Assembly: GCA_017437705.1 (NCBI GenBank)
Contig: JAFRYJ010000020.1
Coordinates: 1 to 5,773, forward strand
Reading direction: 5' to 3'
Origin: Lachnospiraceae bacterium
Lineage (GTDB): Bacteria; Bacillota_A; Clostridia; Lachnospirales; Lachnospiraceae
Length of the DNA stretch: 5,773 nucleotides
This document shows positions 1 to 5,767 of the stretch, in pieces. Below the pieces are notes generated by a model that worked only from the letters and a program-made list of their open reading frames with translations, did not search any database and had not been told where the DNA came from. A program made the translations under genes and the position numbers. The first letter of the stretch is position 1; every line of letters starts with the position of its first letter.

Positions 1-735
1 AAGGACATCAGAGGAAACAGGATATCCATCATTTTCCAGGACCCCATGACGTCTTTAAATCCCACATATACCATCGGCCATCAGCTAATGGAGGCGATCC
101 TTCTCCATACCGGAAGAAACAAGGAGCAGGCCTGGGACAGGGCGGTAGAGATGCTCAAGATGGTCAACGTCGACGAGCCCGAAAAGCGTATGAAGCAGTA
201 CCCCTATGAGTTCTCGGGCGGCATGAGGCAGCGTGTCATGATAGCCATGGCCCTTGCCTGCGAGCCGGATATCCTTATCGCCGACGAGCCTACAACGGCT
301 CTGGACGTTACGATCCAGGCGCAGATACTGGACATCATGAAGCAGCTGCAGGAAGAGCTGGGCATGGCCATCATAATGATCACCCACGACCTGGGCGTCG
401 TTGCTCAGATGTGCGACGAGGTCATCGTTATGTACGCCGGCTCTATCTGCGAGCAGGGAACTGCTGATGAGATATTCTACAATCCCAAGCATGAATATAC
501 CAAGGGACTGCTTCGGTCCATACCCACCGAGGCCAACAACGGCGAGAAGCTGCAGCCCATCAGCGGTACGCCCATAGACCTTCTGAACATGCCGGAGGGA
601 TGTCCCTTCGCACCCAGGTGCGATCAGGCAATGAAGGTATGCCTCAGGGAAAAATGCGAAAGCATGAAAATAAACGACGAGCACTATGCGGCATGCTGGG
701 TAAATGTAAGAGACGGGGTGAGCGCAGGTGAGTGA
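1..735 (+). CDS. oppD: Oligopeptide ABC transporter ATP-binding protein OppD, 5'-truncated by window edge
   Basis: This is one of the two cytoplasmic ATPases that power oligopeptide import. The reading frame is open from base 1, so the gene starts upstream; 244 residues are visible, and the Walker A region lies outside. In window numbering the visible motifs are the Q-loop FQDP (12-15), the ABC signature FSGGMRQR (71-78), Walker B ILIADEP (91-97) with the catalytic Glu after the Asp, the D-loop ALD (100-102), and the switch His in MITHDLG (His129). The C-terminal domain holds the Opp/Dpp-type cysteine cluster starting GCPFAPRC, with Cys at 201, 207, 214, 219 and 232. In related DppD-type proteins such cysteines bind a [4Fe-4S] cluster. 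The stop overlaps the start of the next gene by 8 nt, indicating translational coupling with oppF. DppD is the alternative name; the substrate class (oligo- or dipeptide) is not decided by sequence. Confidence 0.95.
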   Translation, partial: KDIRGNRISIIFQDPMTSLNPTYTIGHQLMEAILLHTGRNKEQAWDRAVEMLKMVNVDEPEKRMKQYPYEFSGGMRQRVMIAMALACEPDILIADEPTTALDVTIQAQILDIMKQLQEELGMAIIMITHDLGVVAQMCDEVIVMYAGSICEQGTADEIFYNPKHEYTKGLLRSIPTEANNGEKLQPISGTPIDLLNMPEGCPFAPRCDQAMKVCLREKCESMKINDEHYAACWVNVRDGVSAGE

Positions 736-1810
736 AGAAAAGAACACGGTTGAAGTTAATATCGATAAGGAAAACAGCACACTTGAGCTGAAAAACGACA
801 GTGTGGACTTCAAGTTCCACGACGTCCCCGCAAAAGAGGAAAAGAACCTGGTCGAGATAAAGAACCTTAAGGAGTATTTTGACGTTACCGTAGGTTTCTT
901 CAAGACAAGGAAGCTCAAAGCCGTGGATGATGTGTCCTTCAACATCAAAAAGGGAGAGACACTGGGCCTCGTAGGAGAGTCCGGCTGCGGCAAAACTACC
1001 GTAGGCAGGACCATCCTCAATCTTTACAAGCCCACCGGCGGAGAGATATGGTACGACGGCAAGAAGATCGAGACGAAGAAGGACATCCAGGAATTCAGAA
1101 AGAAAGCCACCATGGTATTCCAGGATCCCTATTCGTCCCTTAATCCCAGGATGACAGTTTCCGACATCATAGGCGAGCCCCTTGATGTGCACAAGCTGTA
1201 CACCACGAAGCAGGAGAGAAGGGACAGGATCCTTGAGCTCATGGACTACGTAGGCCTTAACTCTGAGCCTGCGTCAAGATATGCTCACGAGTTCTCCGGC
1301 GGCCAGAGGCAGAGGATCGGCATCGCCAGGGCGCTGGCCGTAAATCCCGAGTTTATCGTCTGTGACGAGCCCGTATCGGCACTGGACGTTTCGATCCAGG
1401 CCCAGGTCATCAACATGTTCGACGAGCTTCAGGACAAGCTGGGGCTTACGTACCTGTTCATTGCCCACGACCTGCTGGTAGTAAGGCACATAAGCGACAG
1501 GATCGCCGTTATGTACCTGGGCAAGATGGTGGAGATGGCAGATGCGGAGGTGATCTACAATACCCCCATGCATCCCTATTCCAAGTCGCTGCTGTCATCG
1601 GTGCCCGTTCCCGATCCGAAGGTCGCAAGGGCAAACAAGAGGATCGTCCTTACCGGCGATATCCCCAGCCCGCTGAACGCCCCTTCCGGATGCCCCTTCA
1701 GGACAAGATGCATGTATGCTACAGACGCCTGTGCGGAGAGCATGCCGGAGCTTAAGGAAGTGGAAAAGGGCCATCTGGTGGCGTGCCACAGGACGGCGGA
1801 GATCAATTAG
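728..1810 (+). CDS. oppF: Oligopeptide ABC transporter ATP-binding protein OppF
   Basis: This is the second ATPase of the peptide importer, expected to pair with OppD under the membrane permeases. All nucleotide-binding motifs are present in 360 residues: Walker A GESGCGKTT (83-91), Q-loop FQDP (131-134), signature FSGGQRQR (189-196), Walker B FIVCDEP (209-215), D-loop ALD (218-220) and switch His247. The C-terminal cysteine motif GCPFRTRC has Cys at 322, 328, 335 and 353, matching the metal-cluster pattern of OppD/DppF-type proteins. The GTG start at 728 is the first usable start after an in-frame stop at 719-721. It overlaps the oppD stop, and only a weak GGGG (715-718) stands in for a Shine-Dalgarno, so expression is probably coupled to oppD. 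The ABC domain begins near residue 40; the preceding stretch is charged, low in hydrophobic residues and unusually long for OppF. DppF is the alternative name. Confidence 0.95.
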   Translation: MSEEKNTVEVNIDKENSTLELKNDSVDFKFHDVPAKEEKNLVEIKNLKEYFDVTVGFFKTRKLKAVDDVSFNIKKGETLGLVGESGCGKTTVGRTILNLYKPTGGEIWYDGKKIETKKDIQEFRKKATMVFQDPYSSLNPRMTVSDIIGEPLDVHKLYTTKQERRDRILELMDYVGLNSEPASRYAHEFSGGQRQRIGIARALAVNPEFIVCDEPVSALDVSIQAQVINMFDELQDKLGLTYLFIAHDLLVVRHISDRIAVMYLGKMVEMADAEVIYNTPMHPYSKSLLSSVPVPDPKVARANKRIVLTGDIPSPLNAPSGCPFRTRCMYATDACAESMPELKEVEKGHLVACHRTAEIN

Positions 1811-1858
1811 TTTTTTTTCCGGCACGGAACGGAAATGACGGGCAGATCTCAAATTAAG

Positions 1859-1886
1859 TTGATTTCATCTGACTCCGTGATATAAT
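1859..1886 (+). promoter_or_regulatory. Sigma-A-type promoter of oppA
   Basis: The -35 candidate TTGATT is at 1859-1864 (4 of 6 bases match TTGACA). A perfect -10 TATAAT follows at 1881-1886 with 16-nt spacing. The predicted transcript would start near 1893, about 37 nt before the oppA start. This would let oppA be made at a higher level than the ATPases, as is usual for binding proteins. The call is from sequence only. Confidence 0.7.
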
Positions 1887-1900
1887 ATGTGAGTCAGTTG
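1866..1900. repeat. Inverted repeat bracketing the oppA -10 box (candidate operator)
   Basis: The arms CTGACTC (1869-1875) and GAGTCAG (1891-1897) are perfect reverse complements, separated by 15 nt that contain TATAAT. Extending the arms outward to 1866 and 1900 gives 9 of 10 matching positions. Placement over the promoter core suggests a repressor site. I do not recognise the motif as that of a known regulator. Confidence 0.5.
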
Positions 1901-1901
1901 A

Positions 1902-1913
1902 ATATAGCTATAT
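1902..1913. repeat. 12-bp perfect palindrome in the oppA 5' leader
   Basis: ATATAGCTATAT is self-complementary and lies between the predicted transcription start and the ribosome binding site. It is AT-rich, so it could be chance. It is a possible part of a regulatory site or a weak mRNA fold. Confidence 0.3.
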
Positions 1914-1919
1914 CATTAA

Positions 1920-1925
1920 AGGAGG
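1920..1925 (+). promoter_or_regulatory. Ribosome binding site of oppA
   Basis: AGGAGG lies 4 nt before the first ATG (1930) and 7 nt before the second, in-frame ATG (1933). The spacing favours the second ATG, giving MAKKILAM as the true N-terminus. This would shorten the protein by one residue. Confidence 0.75.
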
Positions 1926-1929
1926 AAAC

Positions 1930-3807
1930 ATGATGGCTAAAAAAATCTTAGCTATGCTGCTGGCCGCAACAATGATCTTCGGTCTGGCAGCATGCGGCGG
2001 CAAGAAAGACGCTGAGGAGTCAGAAGCTGCCACTGAGTCAGCTGTTGAGTCAGGCGAAGAGTCCGGCGAAGAGTCAGGCGATCAGACAGATACTGAACCC
2101 GCTCCCCCTGTTGCTGCTGATGAAATAAATGTATGTCTTTCATCTGAGCCCGCAACACTCGACCCCGCACTTAACTCTGCAGTTGACGGCGCTACCGTTA
2201 TCTCTCATCTTTTCTCAGGACTTGCGAAATGGGAAAAGGCAGACGACGGCGCGCTTGAGCTCGTAGCTGACTGCGCAGAAGAGCTTGTTGAGCCCGAAGT
2301 TAACGAAGACGGAACAGTAACATACACCTACACCCTTAAGGACGGCCTTAAGTGGTCAGACGGCAAGGATCTTACAGCATACGATTTCGAGTATGCATGG
2401 AAGAGAGCCGTTGATCCCAACACCGGTGCAGACTATGCTTACATGTTCGAGGTAGTTAAGGGTTACGACGGAGAGAATCCCGATCTTGCTGTAGAAGCAG
2501 TTGACGAGAAGACCCTCAAGGTTACTCTTAACAACGAATGCGCTTACTGGAATGAGCTTCTTGCATTCCCTACATACTTCCCTGTAAGAGAAGATGTAGT
2601 CGGCGACGAGGCATGGGCAACAGATCCTTCAACCTATGTATCAAACGGTGCATACAAGATGACGGGTTGGGAGCACAACAGCCTTATCACCATCGAGAAG
2701 AACGAAGATTACTATGATGCCGACAGCATCACAATGAACAAGATCAACTTCTACCTTTCCGATGATGCAAACAACATGCTTGCAAACTTCGAGAACGGTG
2801 ACTGGCAGATGATCGACGATGTTCCCACAAACGAGATCGCTTCCCTTAAGGAGAAATATCCCGATGAGTTCATCGTAACAGGTCAGCTCGGTACCTATTA
2901 TGTAATCTGGAACATCAACGAAGACATCCTTCCTGCTGACTCAGGCCTTACAGGCGCTGACGCTGAGAATGCAAGAGCAGAGATCAGGAATGCCATCAAT
3001 ATCATGTTCGACCGTAACTACATCGTAGAAGAGATCGGCCAGTCAGGCCAGGTTCCCGCTTCTTCTTTCGTAGCTATGGGTCTTACGGATGCCGACGGCA
3101 AGACCGAGTTCTATCAGAACGCAGGTCATAACGACGGTTACATCGGTTACTACGATGTATCTGCAGATGCATACGAAGCTAACTGGGATGCAGCTATCGA
3201 AGTACTCAAGAAGTATTATGAGTGGGATGATGCAGAGAAGAAGTTCACCAACTTCCCTACAATGACATATCTCTACAATACATCTGAAGGCCACAAGGCT
3301 ATCGGCGAGTACCTCCAGAGCGCACTTGCAGGCGTAGGCATCACAATGAACCTTGAGAACCAGGAGTGGGCTACATTCCTTGAGACACGTAAGCAGGGCG
3401 ATTACTCCATCGCACGTAACGGCTGGCTCGGCGACTACAATGATCCCATCTCATTCCTTGACATGTGGGTAACCATTTCAGGTAACAACGATGCTCAGTT
3501 CGGCCGCGATGCTCATAAGGACGCAGCTGTTTACAGCATCGATCTTACAGATCTCGGTTTCGACGTAAAGGTTGAGAACGGCACATGGGCAGAGACCTAT
3601 GATGTTATCATCTCCCTCGTTAAGACATGTACCGACAAGGATAAGAGATTTGAGCTCATGCACAGAGCTGAGGATCTGCTTATGTCCACCGGCGCTATCT
3701 GCCCTCTGTATTACTATACAGATACATACATGATCGACTCCAGCGTTAAGGGCTTCTTCTCAAGCCCTCTGGGATACAAGTTCTTCAAGTATTGTACATA
3801 CGAATAA
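1930..3807 (+). CDS. oppA: Oligopeptide-binding lipoprotein OppA (SBP family 5)
   Basis: This is the extracellular, membrane-anchored receptor that binds peptides and hands them to the Opp permease. Residues 1-21 form a lipoprotein signal peptide: Lys4-Lys5, a hydrophobic core, and lipobox LAAC with the lipidated Cys at 22. A flexible, acidic linker (about 23-65) rich in Glu, Ser and Gly follows. The binding domain starts near 66 with LSSEPATLDPALN (70-82) and contains KWSDGKDLTAYDF (141-153), typical of SBP_bac_5. The C-terminal SSPLGYKFF near residue 614 resembles OppA proteins of Firmicutes. The 625-residue length is within, or slightly above, the usual range because of the linker. It follows oppDF with its own promoter and is closed by a strong terminator. 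Codon choice looks more selective than in oppDF (CGT arginines appear, for example), as expected for an abundant protein. Ligand preference cannot be read from sequence. Confidence 0.93.
   Translation: MMAKKILAMLLAATMIFGLAACGGKKDAEESEAATESAVESGEESGEESGDQTDTEPAPPVAADEINVCLSSEPATLDPALNSAVDGATVISHLFSGLAKWEKADDGALELVADCAEELVEPEVNEDGTVTYTYTLKDGLKWSDGKDLTAYDFEYAWKRAVDPNTGADYAYMFEVVKGYDGENPDLAVEAVDEKTLKVTLNNECAYWNELLAFPTYFPVREDVVGDEAWATDPSTYVSNGAYKMTGWEHNSLITIEKNEDYYDADSITMNKINFYLSDDANNMLANFENGDWQMIDDVPTNEIASLKEKYPDEFIVTGQLGTYYVIWNINEDILPADSGLTGADAENARAEIRNAINIMFDRNYIVEEIGQSGQVPASSFVAMGLTDADGKTEFYQNAGHNDGYIGYYDVSADAYEANWDAAIEVLKKYYEWDDAEKKFTNFPTMTYLYNTSEGHKAIGEYLQSALAGVGITMNLENQEWATFLETRKQGDYSIARNGWLGDYNDPISFLDMWVTISGNNDAQFGRDAHKDAAVYSIDLTDLGFDVKVENGTWAETYDVIISLVKTCTDKDKRFELMHRAEDLLMSTGAICPLYYYTDTYMIDSSVKGFFSSPLGYKFFKYCTYE
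2047..2082 (+). repeat. Three tandem 12-nt repeats in the OppA linker
   Basis: Units at 2047-2058, 2059-2070 and 2071-2082 are nearly identical (GAGTCAGGCGAA and two variants with one change each). They encode ESGE, ESGE and ESGD at residues 40-51. The copies probably arose by slippage and set the length of the tether between lipid anchor and binding domain. Copy number may differ between strains. Confidence 0.8.
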
Positions 3808-3842
3808 ATCGAAGAGCCTGCGATCACGTATAAGGCAAACGG

Positions 3843-3877
3843 ATACCGGAAGGGATCATCCCTTCCGGTATTTTTTT
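3843..3877 (+). terminator. Rho-independent terminator of oppA
   Basis: Arms 3843-3855 and 3859-3871 form a perfect 13-bp stem with a TCA loop, followed by a run of T through 3877. It lies 35 nt after the oppA stop and separates the opp genes from the riboswitch-controlled transporter. No A-run precedes the stem, so it looks one-directional. Confidence 0.95.
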
Positions 3878-3897
3878 CTGTACACCAAGCTAACGTA

Positions 3898-3926
3898 TTG
3901 ACGCGCTAAAGTGTCTGTGATATATG
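3898..3926 (+). promoter_or_regulatory. Candidate promoter of the glycine riboswitch-symporter transcript
   Basis: TTGACG (3898-3903; 5 of 6 bases) and TATATG (3921-3926; 4 of 6) are separated by 17 nt. The predicted start near 3933 leaves the whole aptamer and its kink-turn strand (from 3972) in the RNA. A second, perfect -35 sequence at 3955 would start transcription too late for this and is not preferred. Confidence 0.45.
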
Positions 3927-3933
3927 TTAGTAA

Positions 3934-3958
3934 TCAAATATCGGAGACCGGTATTTGA
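3934..3958 (+). repeat. 11-bp hairpin-forming inverted repeat before the riboswitch
   Basis: Arms 3934-3944 and 3948-3958 pair over 11 positions (one G-U in RNA) around an AGA loop. No T-run follows, so it is not a terminator for the + strand. It lies at the predicted 5' end of the leader and could be a 5'-stabilising hairpin or a DNA operator next to the promoter. It is not part of the standard glycine aptamer. Confidence 0.6.
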
Positions 3959-3971
3959 CAAATTAAATAAA

Positions 3972-4136
3972 CACGATGATGTTCCCGGGAGAGCGGCGTA
4001 ATGCCCGCCGAAGGAGTAAAACTCTCAGGTGCTTATCTTAAGCGGGACCGGGACGGAGTGACTCTGGAGAAGCTCGAAAGAGGGCCGAAGGTGCAACGCA
4101 TTTATATGCGGAATCTCTCAGGCAAAAGGACAGAGG
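3972..4136 (+). ncRNA. Tandem glycine riboswitch (two aptamers)
   Basis: Two glycine-aptamer units are visible. Aptamer 1 (3981-4054) has P1 arms 3981-3988/4048-4054 (one bulged U), GAGAG (3989-3993), CCGAAGGAG (4008-4016) and CTCTCAGG (4022-4029). An extra hairpin follows at 4031-4043 in place of the usual A-rich joint. Aptamer 2 (4062-4135) has P1 arms CTCTG (4062-4066) and CAGAG (4131-4135), GGAGA, a GAAA-capped helix near 4073-4082, CCGAAGG (4085-4091), a 5-bp hairpin 4097-4110, CTCTCAGG (4115-4122) and the conserved AAAAGGACAG. A 7-nt linker (4055-4061) joins them. CAC (3972-3974) in the leader and GTG (4058-4060) in the linker complete a likely kink-turn. The position before an AGCS-family symporter is a known association for this riboswitch class. 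Confidence 0.95.
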
Positions 4137-4294
4137 ATAATACCCTTAAGGAAAAGGGCGGGGCACGGAAGTAACGTGTTGCGTTCGGTATTTTATTTGA
4201 GGGCGTTAACTGTTGTTTGCCGTGTTCCGGAGGGGGAATACGGTTTTTCTTTTGAATCTTACAGGTCTGAGGTGTCAAAAGAGGAGGAAAAAAT
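4137..4294 (+). promoter_or_regulatory. Riboswitch expression platform and symporter leader
   Basis: This stretch joins the aptamers to the gene. It contains a small hairpin (4143-4147/4154-4158), a second local fold (4159-4167/4175-4183), the intrinsic terminator at 4220-4253, and the ribosome binding site AGGAGG at 4282-4287, 7 nt before the ATG. Segments 4159-4168 and 4121-4133 can each pair with the 5' side of the terminator, which would prevent its folding. I see no convincing open reading frame of its own here. Confidence 0.7.
4220..4253 (+). terminator. Riboswitch-controlled intrinsic terminator (attenuator)
   Basis: CCGTGTTCC (4220-4228) pairs with GGAATACGG (4235-4243) as nine pairs including one G-U, with a 6-nt loop. 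TTTTTCTTTT follows at 4244-4253. It lies after the glycine aptamers and 41 nt before the symporter start, the expected place for a transcription attenuator rather than the end of a gene. Confidence 0.85.
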
Positions 4295-5668
4295 ATGGAA
4301 GCCTTTAGTCAATTTATCGCTGATGTCGACGGTTTTCTGTGGAACAACATCCTGTTGTTCGTGCTGGTAGGCGTTGGTATCTTCTTTACCATTCGTACGA
4401 AATTCGTGCAGATAAGAAGATTCAGGCCCGCCTGGAAGAGGGTGTTCAGCGGATTCACCTTAAAGGGCGAAGCAGCCGGCAAGCACGGCATGTCATCATT
4501 CCAGGCTCTGGCAACAGCCATTGCTGCACAGGTAGGTACAGGTAATATCGCCGGATGTTCGACAGCCCTTGTTTCCGGAGGTCCCGGAGCTATCTTCTGG
4601 ATGTGGCTTGCAGCCTTTTTCGGAATGGCAACGATCTATGCCGAGGCTTATATGGCACAGAAGACAAAGACCAAAAACGAAGACGGCGAAGTTATCGGCG
4701 GACCTGTTTACTACATCAAGGCAGCCTTCAACAACGGTTTCGGCAAGGTACTTGCGATAATCTTTGCAATACTTGCGGTATTCGCTCTGGGCTTCATGGG
4801 CTGTATGGTACAGACCAACTCGATCTCTGATGCGTTCAACGACGCTTTCAGCGTACCCAAGCTTGTTACGGGCATCATCCTTGCAGTCATCGCCGGATTC
4901 ATCTTCATCGGCGGCCTCAGAAGGATCGCAAGCTTCACGGAGAAGATCGTTCCCATCATGGCAGCCATCTATCTGTTAGGCGGACTTATCGTACTTATAA
5001 TCAATATAAAGAATGTTCCCTGGGCTATCGGCTCGATCTTCGTAGGCGCCTTCAGTCCCAAGGCTGTCGGCGGTGCCGTTATCGGTATCACGGTACGTGC
5101 AGCCATGAGATTCGGTGTTGCGAGAGGCCTGTTCTCCAATGAAGCCGGTATGGGTTCTACACCTCATGCACATGCGCTTGCAGACGTTAAGGATCCTTCG
5201 GAGCAGGGCGAAGTAGCCATGATCGGCGTATTCGTAGATACATTCATCGTCCTTACGATGACCGCTCTTGTTGTTCTTTCATCAGGCGTTCTTGACGGAA
5301 TGATCACCAGCGGCACCACCGGAACTCCCGTTGCTCAGGCTGCGTTCTCCGGTGCTCTGGGCGTTATAGGAAGTCCCTTCGTTGCCATCTGCCTTCTGTT
5401 CTTTGCATTCTCCACCGTCATCGGCTGGTACTTCTTTGCAGAGCAGAATGTTAAATACCTTTGGGGCAAGAAGGCGATCATCCCCTTCGCCATCCTGATG
5501 ATGGGCTTCATGGTGCTCGGCGCTGTTCTTAAGGTCGGCGTTGTATGGGATCTGCAGGATCTCTTCGACGGACTCCTTGTTCTTCCCAACCTTCTGGCCC
5601 TGGTATTCCTGTCGGGTATCGTGGCTAAGTCCGCAAAGAGCAAAAAGGAAAATAAGATGCTTCAGTAA
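4295..5668 (+). CDS. Sodium:alanine/glycine symporter, AGCS family
   Basis: This is an integral membrane carrier expected to import alanine and/or glycine with sodium. The 457-residue length is normal for the family. About ten hydrophobic segments are visible, the first near residues 17-33 and the last near 426-444, ending in a short Lys-rich cytoplasmic tail. Family hallmarks are QVGTGNIAG (79-87), GGPGAIFWMW (95-104), GGPVYYIKA (135-143) and the AGCS signature GLFSNEAGMGSTPHAHA (278-294). The ATG at 4295 has AGGAGG 7 nt upstream. The tandem glycine riboswitch in its leader argues that glycine is a physiological substrate. Related names are alsT, dagA and glyP; sequence alone does not choose among them. 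The gene appears to be transcribed alone or with whatever follows, since no strong terminator is seen after its stop. Confidence 0.95.
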   Translation: MEAFSQFIADVDGFLWNNILLFVLVGVGIFFTIRTKFVQIRRFRPAWKRVFSGFTLKGEAAGKHGMSSFQALATAIAAQVGTGNIAGCSTALVSGGPGAIFWMWLAAFFGMATIYAEAYMAQKTKTKNEDGEVIGGPVYYIKAAFNNGFGKVLAIIFAILAVFALGFMGCMVQTNSISDAFNDAFSVPKLVTGIILAVIAGFIFIGGLRRIASFTEKIVPIMAAIYLLGGLIVLIINIKNVPWAIGSIFVGAFSPKAVGGAVIGITVRAAMRFGVARGLFSNEAGMGSTPHAHALADVKDPSEQGEVAMIGVFVDTFIVLTMTALVVLSSGVLDGMITSGTTGTPVAQAAFSGALGVIGSPFVAICLLFFAFSTVIGWYFFAEQNVKYLWGKKAIIPFAILMMGFMVLGAVLKVGVVWDLQDLFDGLLVLPNLLALVFLSGIVAKSAKSKKENKMLQ

Positions 5669-5767
5669 GGCTCATCCGTATAAGATATCCTTTACCCGGC
5701 CGCTGATAAATGCTAATATCAATGTAAAGGAAGTTTAGTTTATTTACGACCGTGAAAGGAGAATAAT
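5669..5767 (+). promoter_or_regulatory. Intergenic gap with candidate promoter and inverted repeat
   Basis: A candidate promoter has -35 TTTACC (5691-5696) and extended -10 TGCTAATAT (TG at 5711-5712, hexamer 5714-5719) with 17-nt spacing. Arms TCCTTTAC (5688-5695) and GTAAAGGA (5724-5731) are perfect complements flanking it, with a nested 5-bp repeat TGATA/TATCA (5704-5708/5717-5721). No T-run qualifies the structure as a good terminator. Calls are weak because the hexamers match only 4 of 6 each. Confidence 0.35.

Larger units (their letters stand above)
1811..1929 (+). other. oppF-oppA intergenic region, no terminator seen
   Basis: A run of eight T directly follows the oppF stop, but no suitable hairpin precedes it, so I do not call a terminator. 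Transcription from the upstream opp genes could therefore read into oppA. The rest of the gap holds the oppA promoter, an inverted repeat and the ribosome binding site, listed separately. Confidence 0.6.

Noticed and set aside
85..1020. Long open frame on the minus strand opposite oppD and oppF
   Set aside because: It is antisense to two clear ABC ATPase genes, has no recognisable domain and no ribosome binding site, so it is a shadow of their codon bias.
1778..1789. Small hairpin GTGGC/GCCAC near the end of oppF as terminator stem for the T8 run
   Set aside because: It is about 21 nt from the T-run, inside coding sequence, and has only a 2-nt loop.
1811..1833. T8 run after the oppF stop with an adjacent 5-bp hairpin TTCCG-GCA-CGGAA
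   Set aside because: The T-run precedes the hairpin instead of following it, and on the minus strand the hairpin is followed by A, so neither strand gives an intrinsic terminator.
3955..3983. Perfect -35 TTGACA as the riboswitch promoter
   Set aside because: No good -10 lies at 16-18 nt spacing, and the resulting start would remove part of aptamer 1 and the kink-turn strand.
4176..4370. Possible leader peptide starting at 4176
   Set aside because: It has no Shine-Dalgarno, runs through the terminator hairpin and the symporter start in another frame, and shows no leader-peptide amino-acid bias (no run of Gly or Ala codons).
5541..5738. Small + strand open frame across the end of the symporter
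   Set aside because: It overlaps well-supported transmembrane coding sequence in a different frame, with no ribosome binding site.
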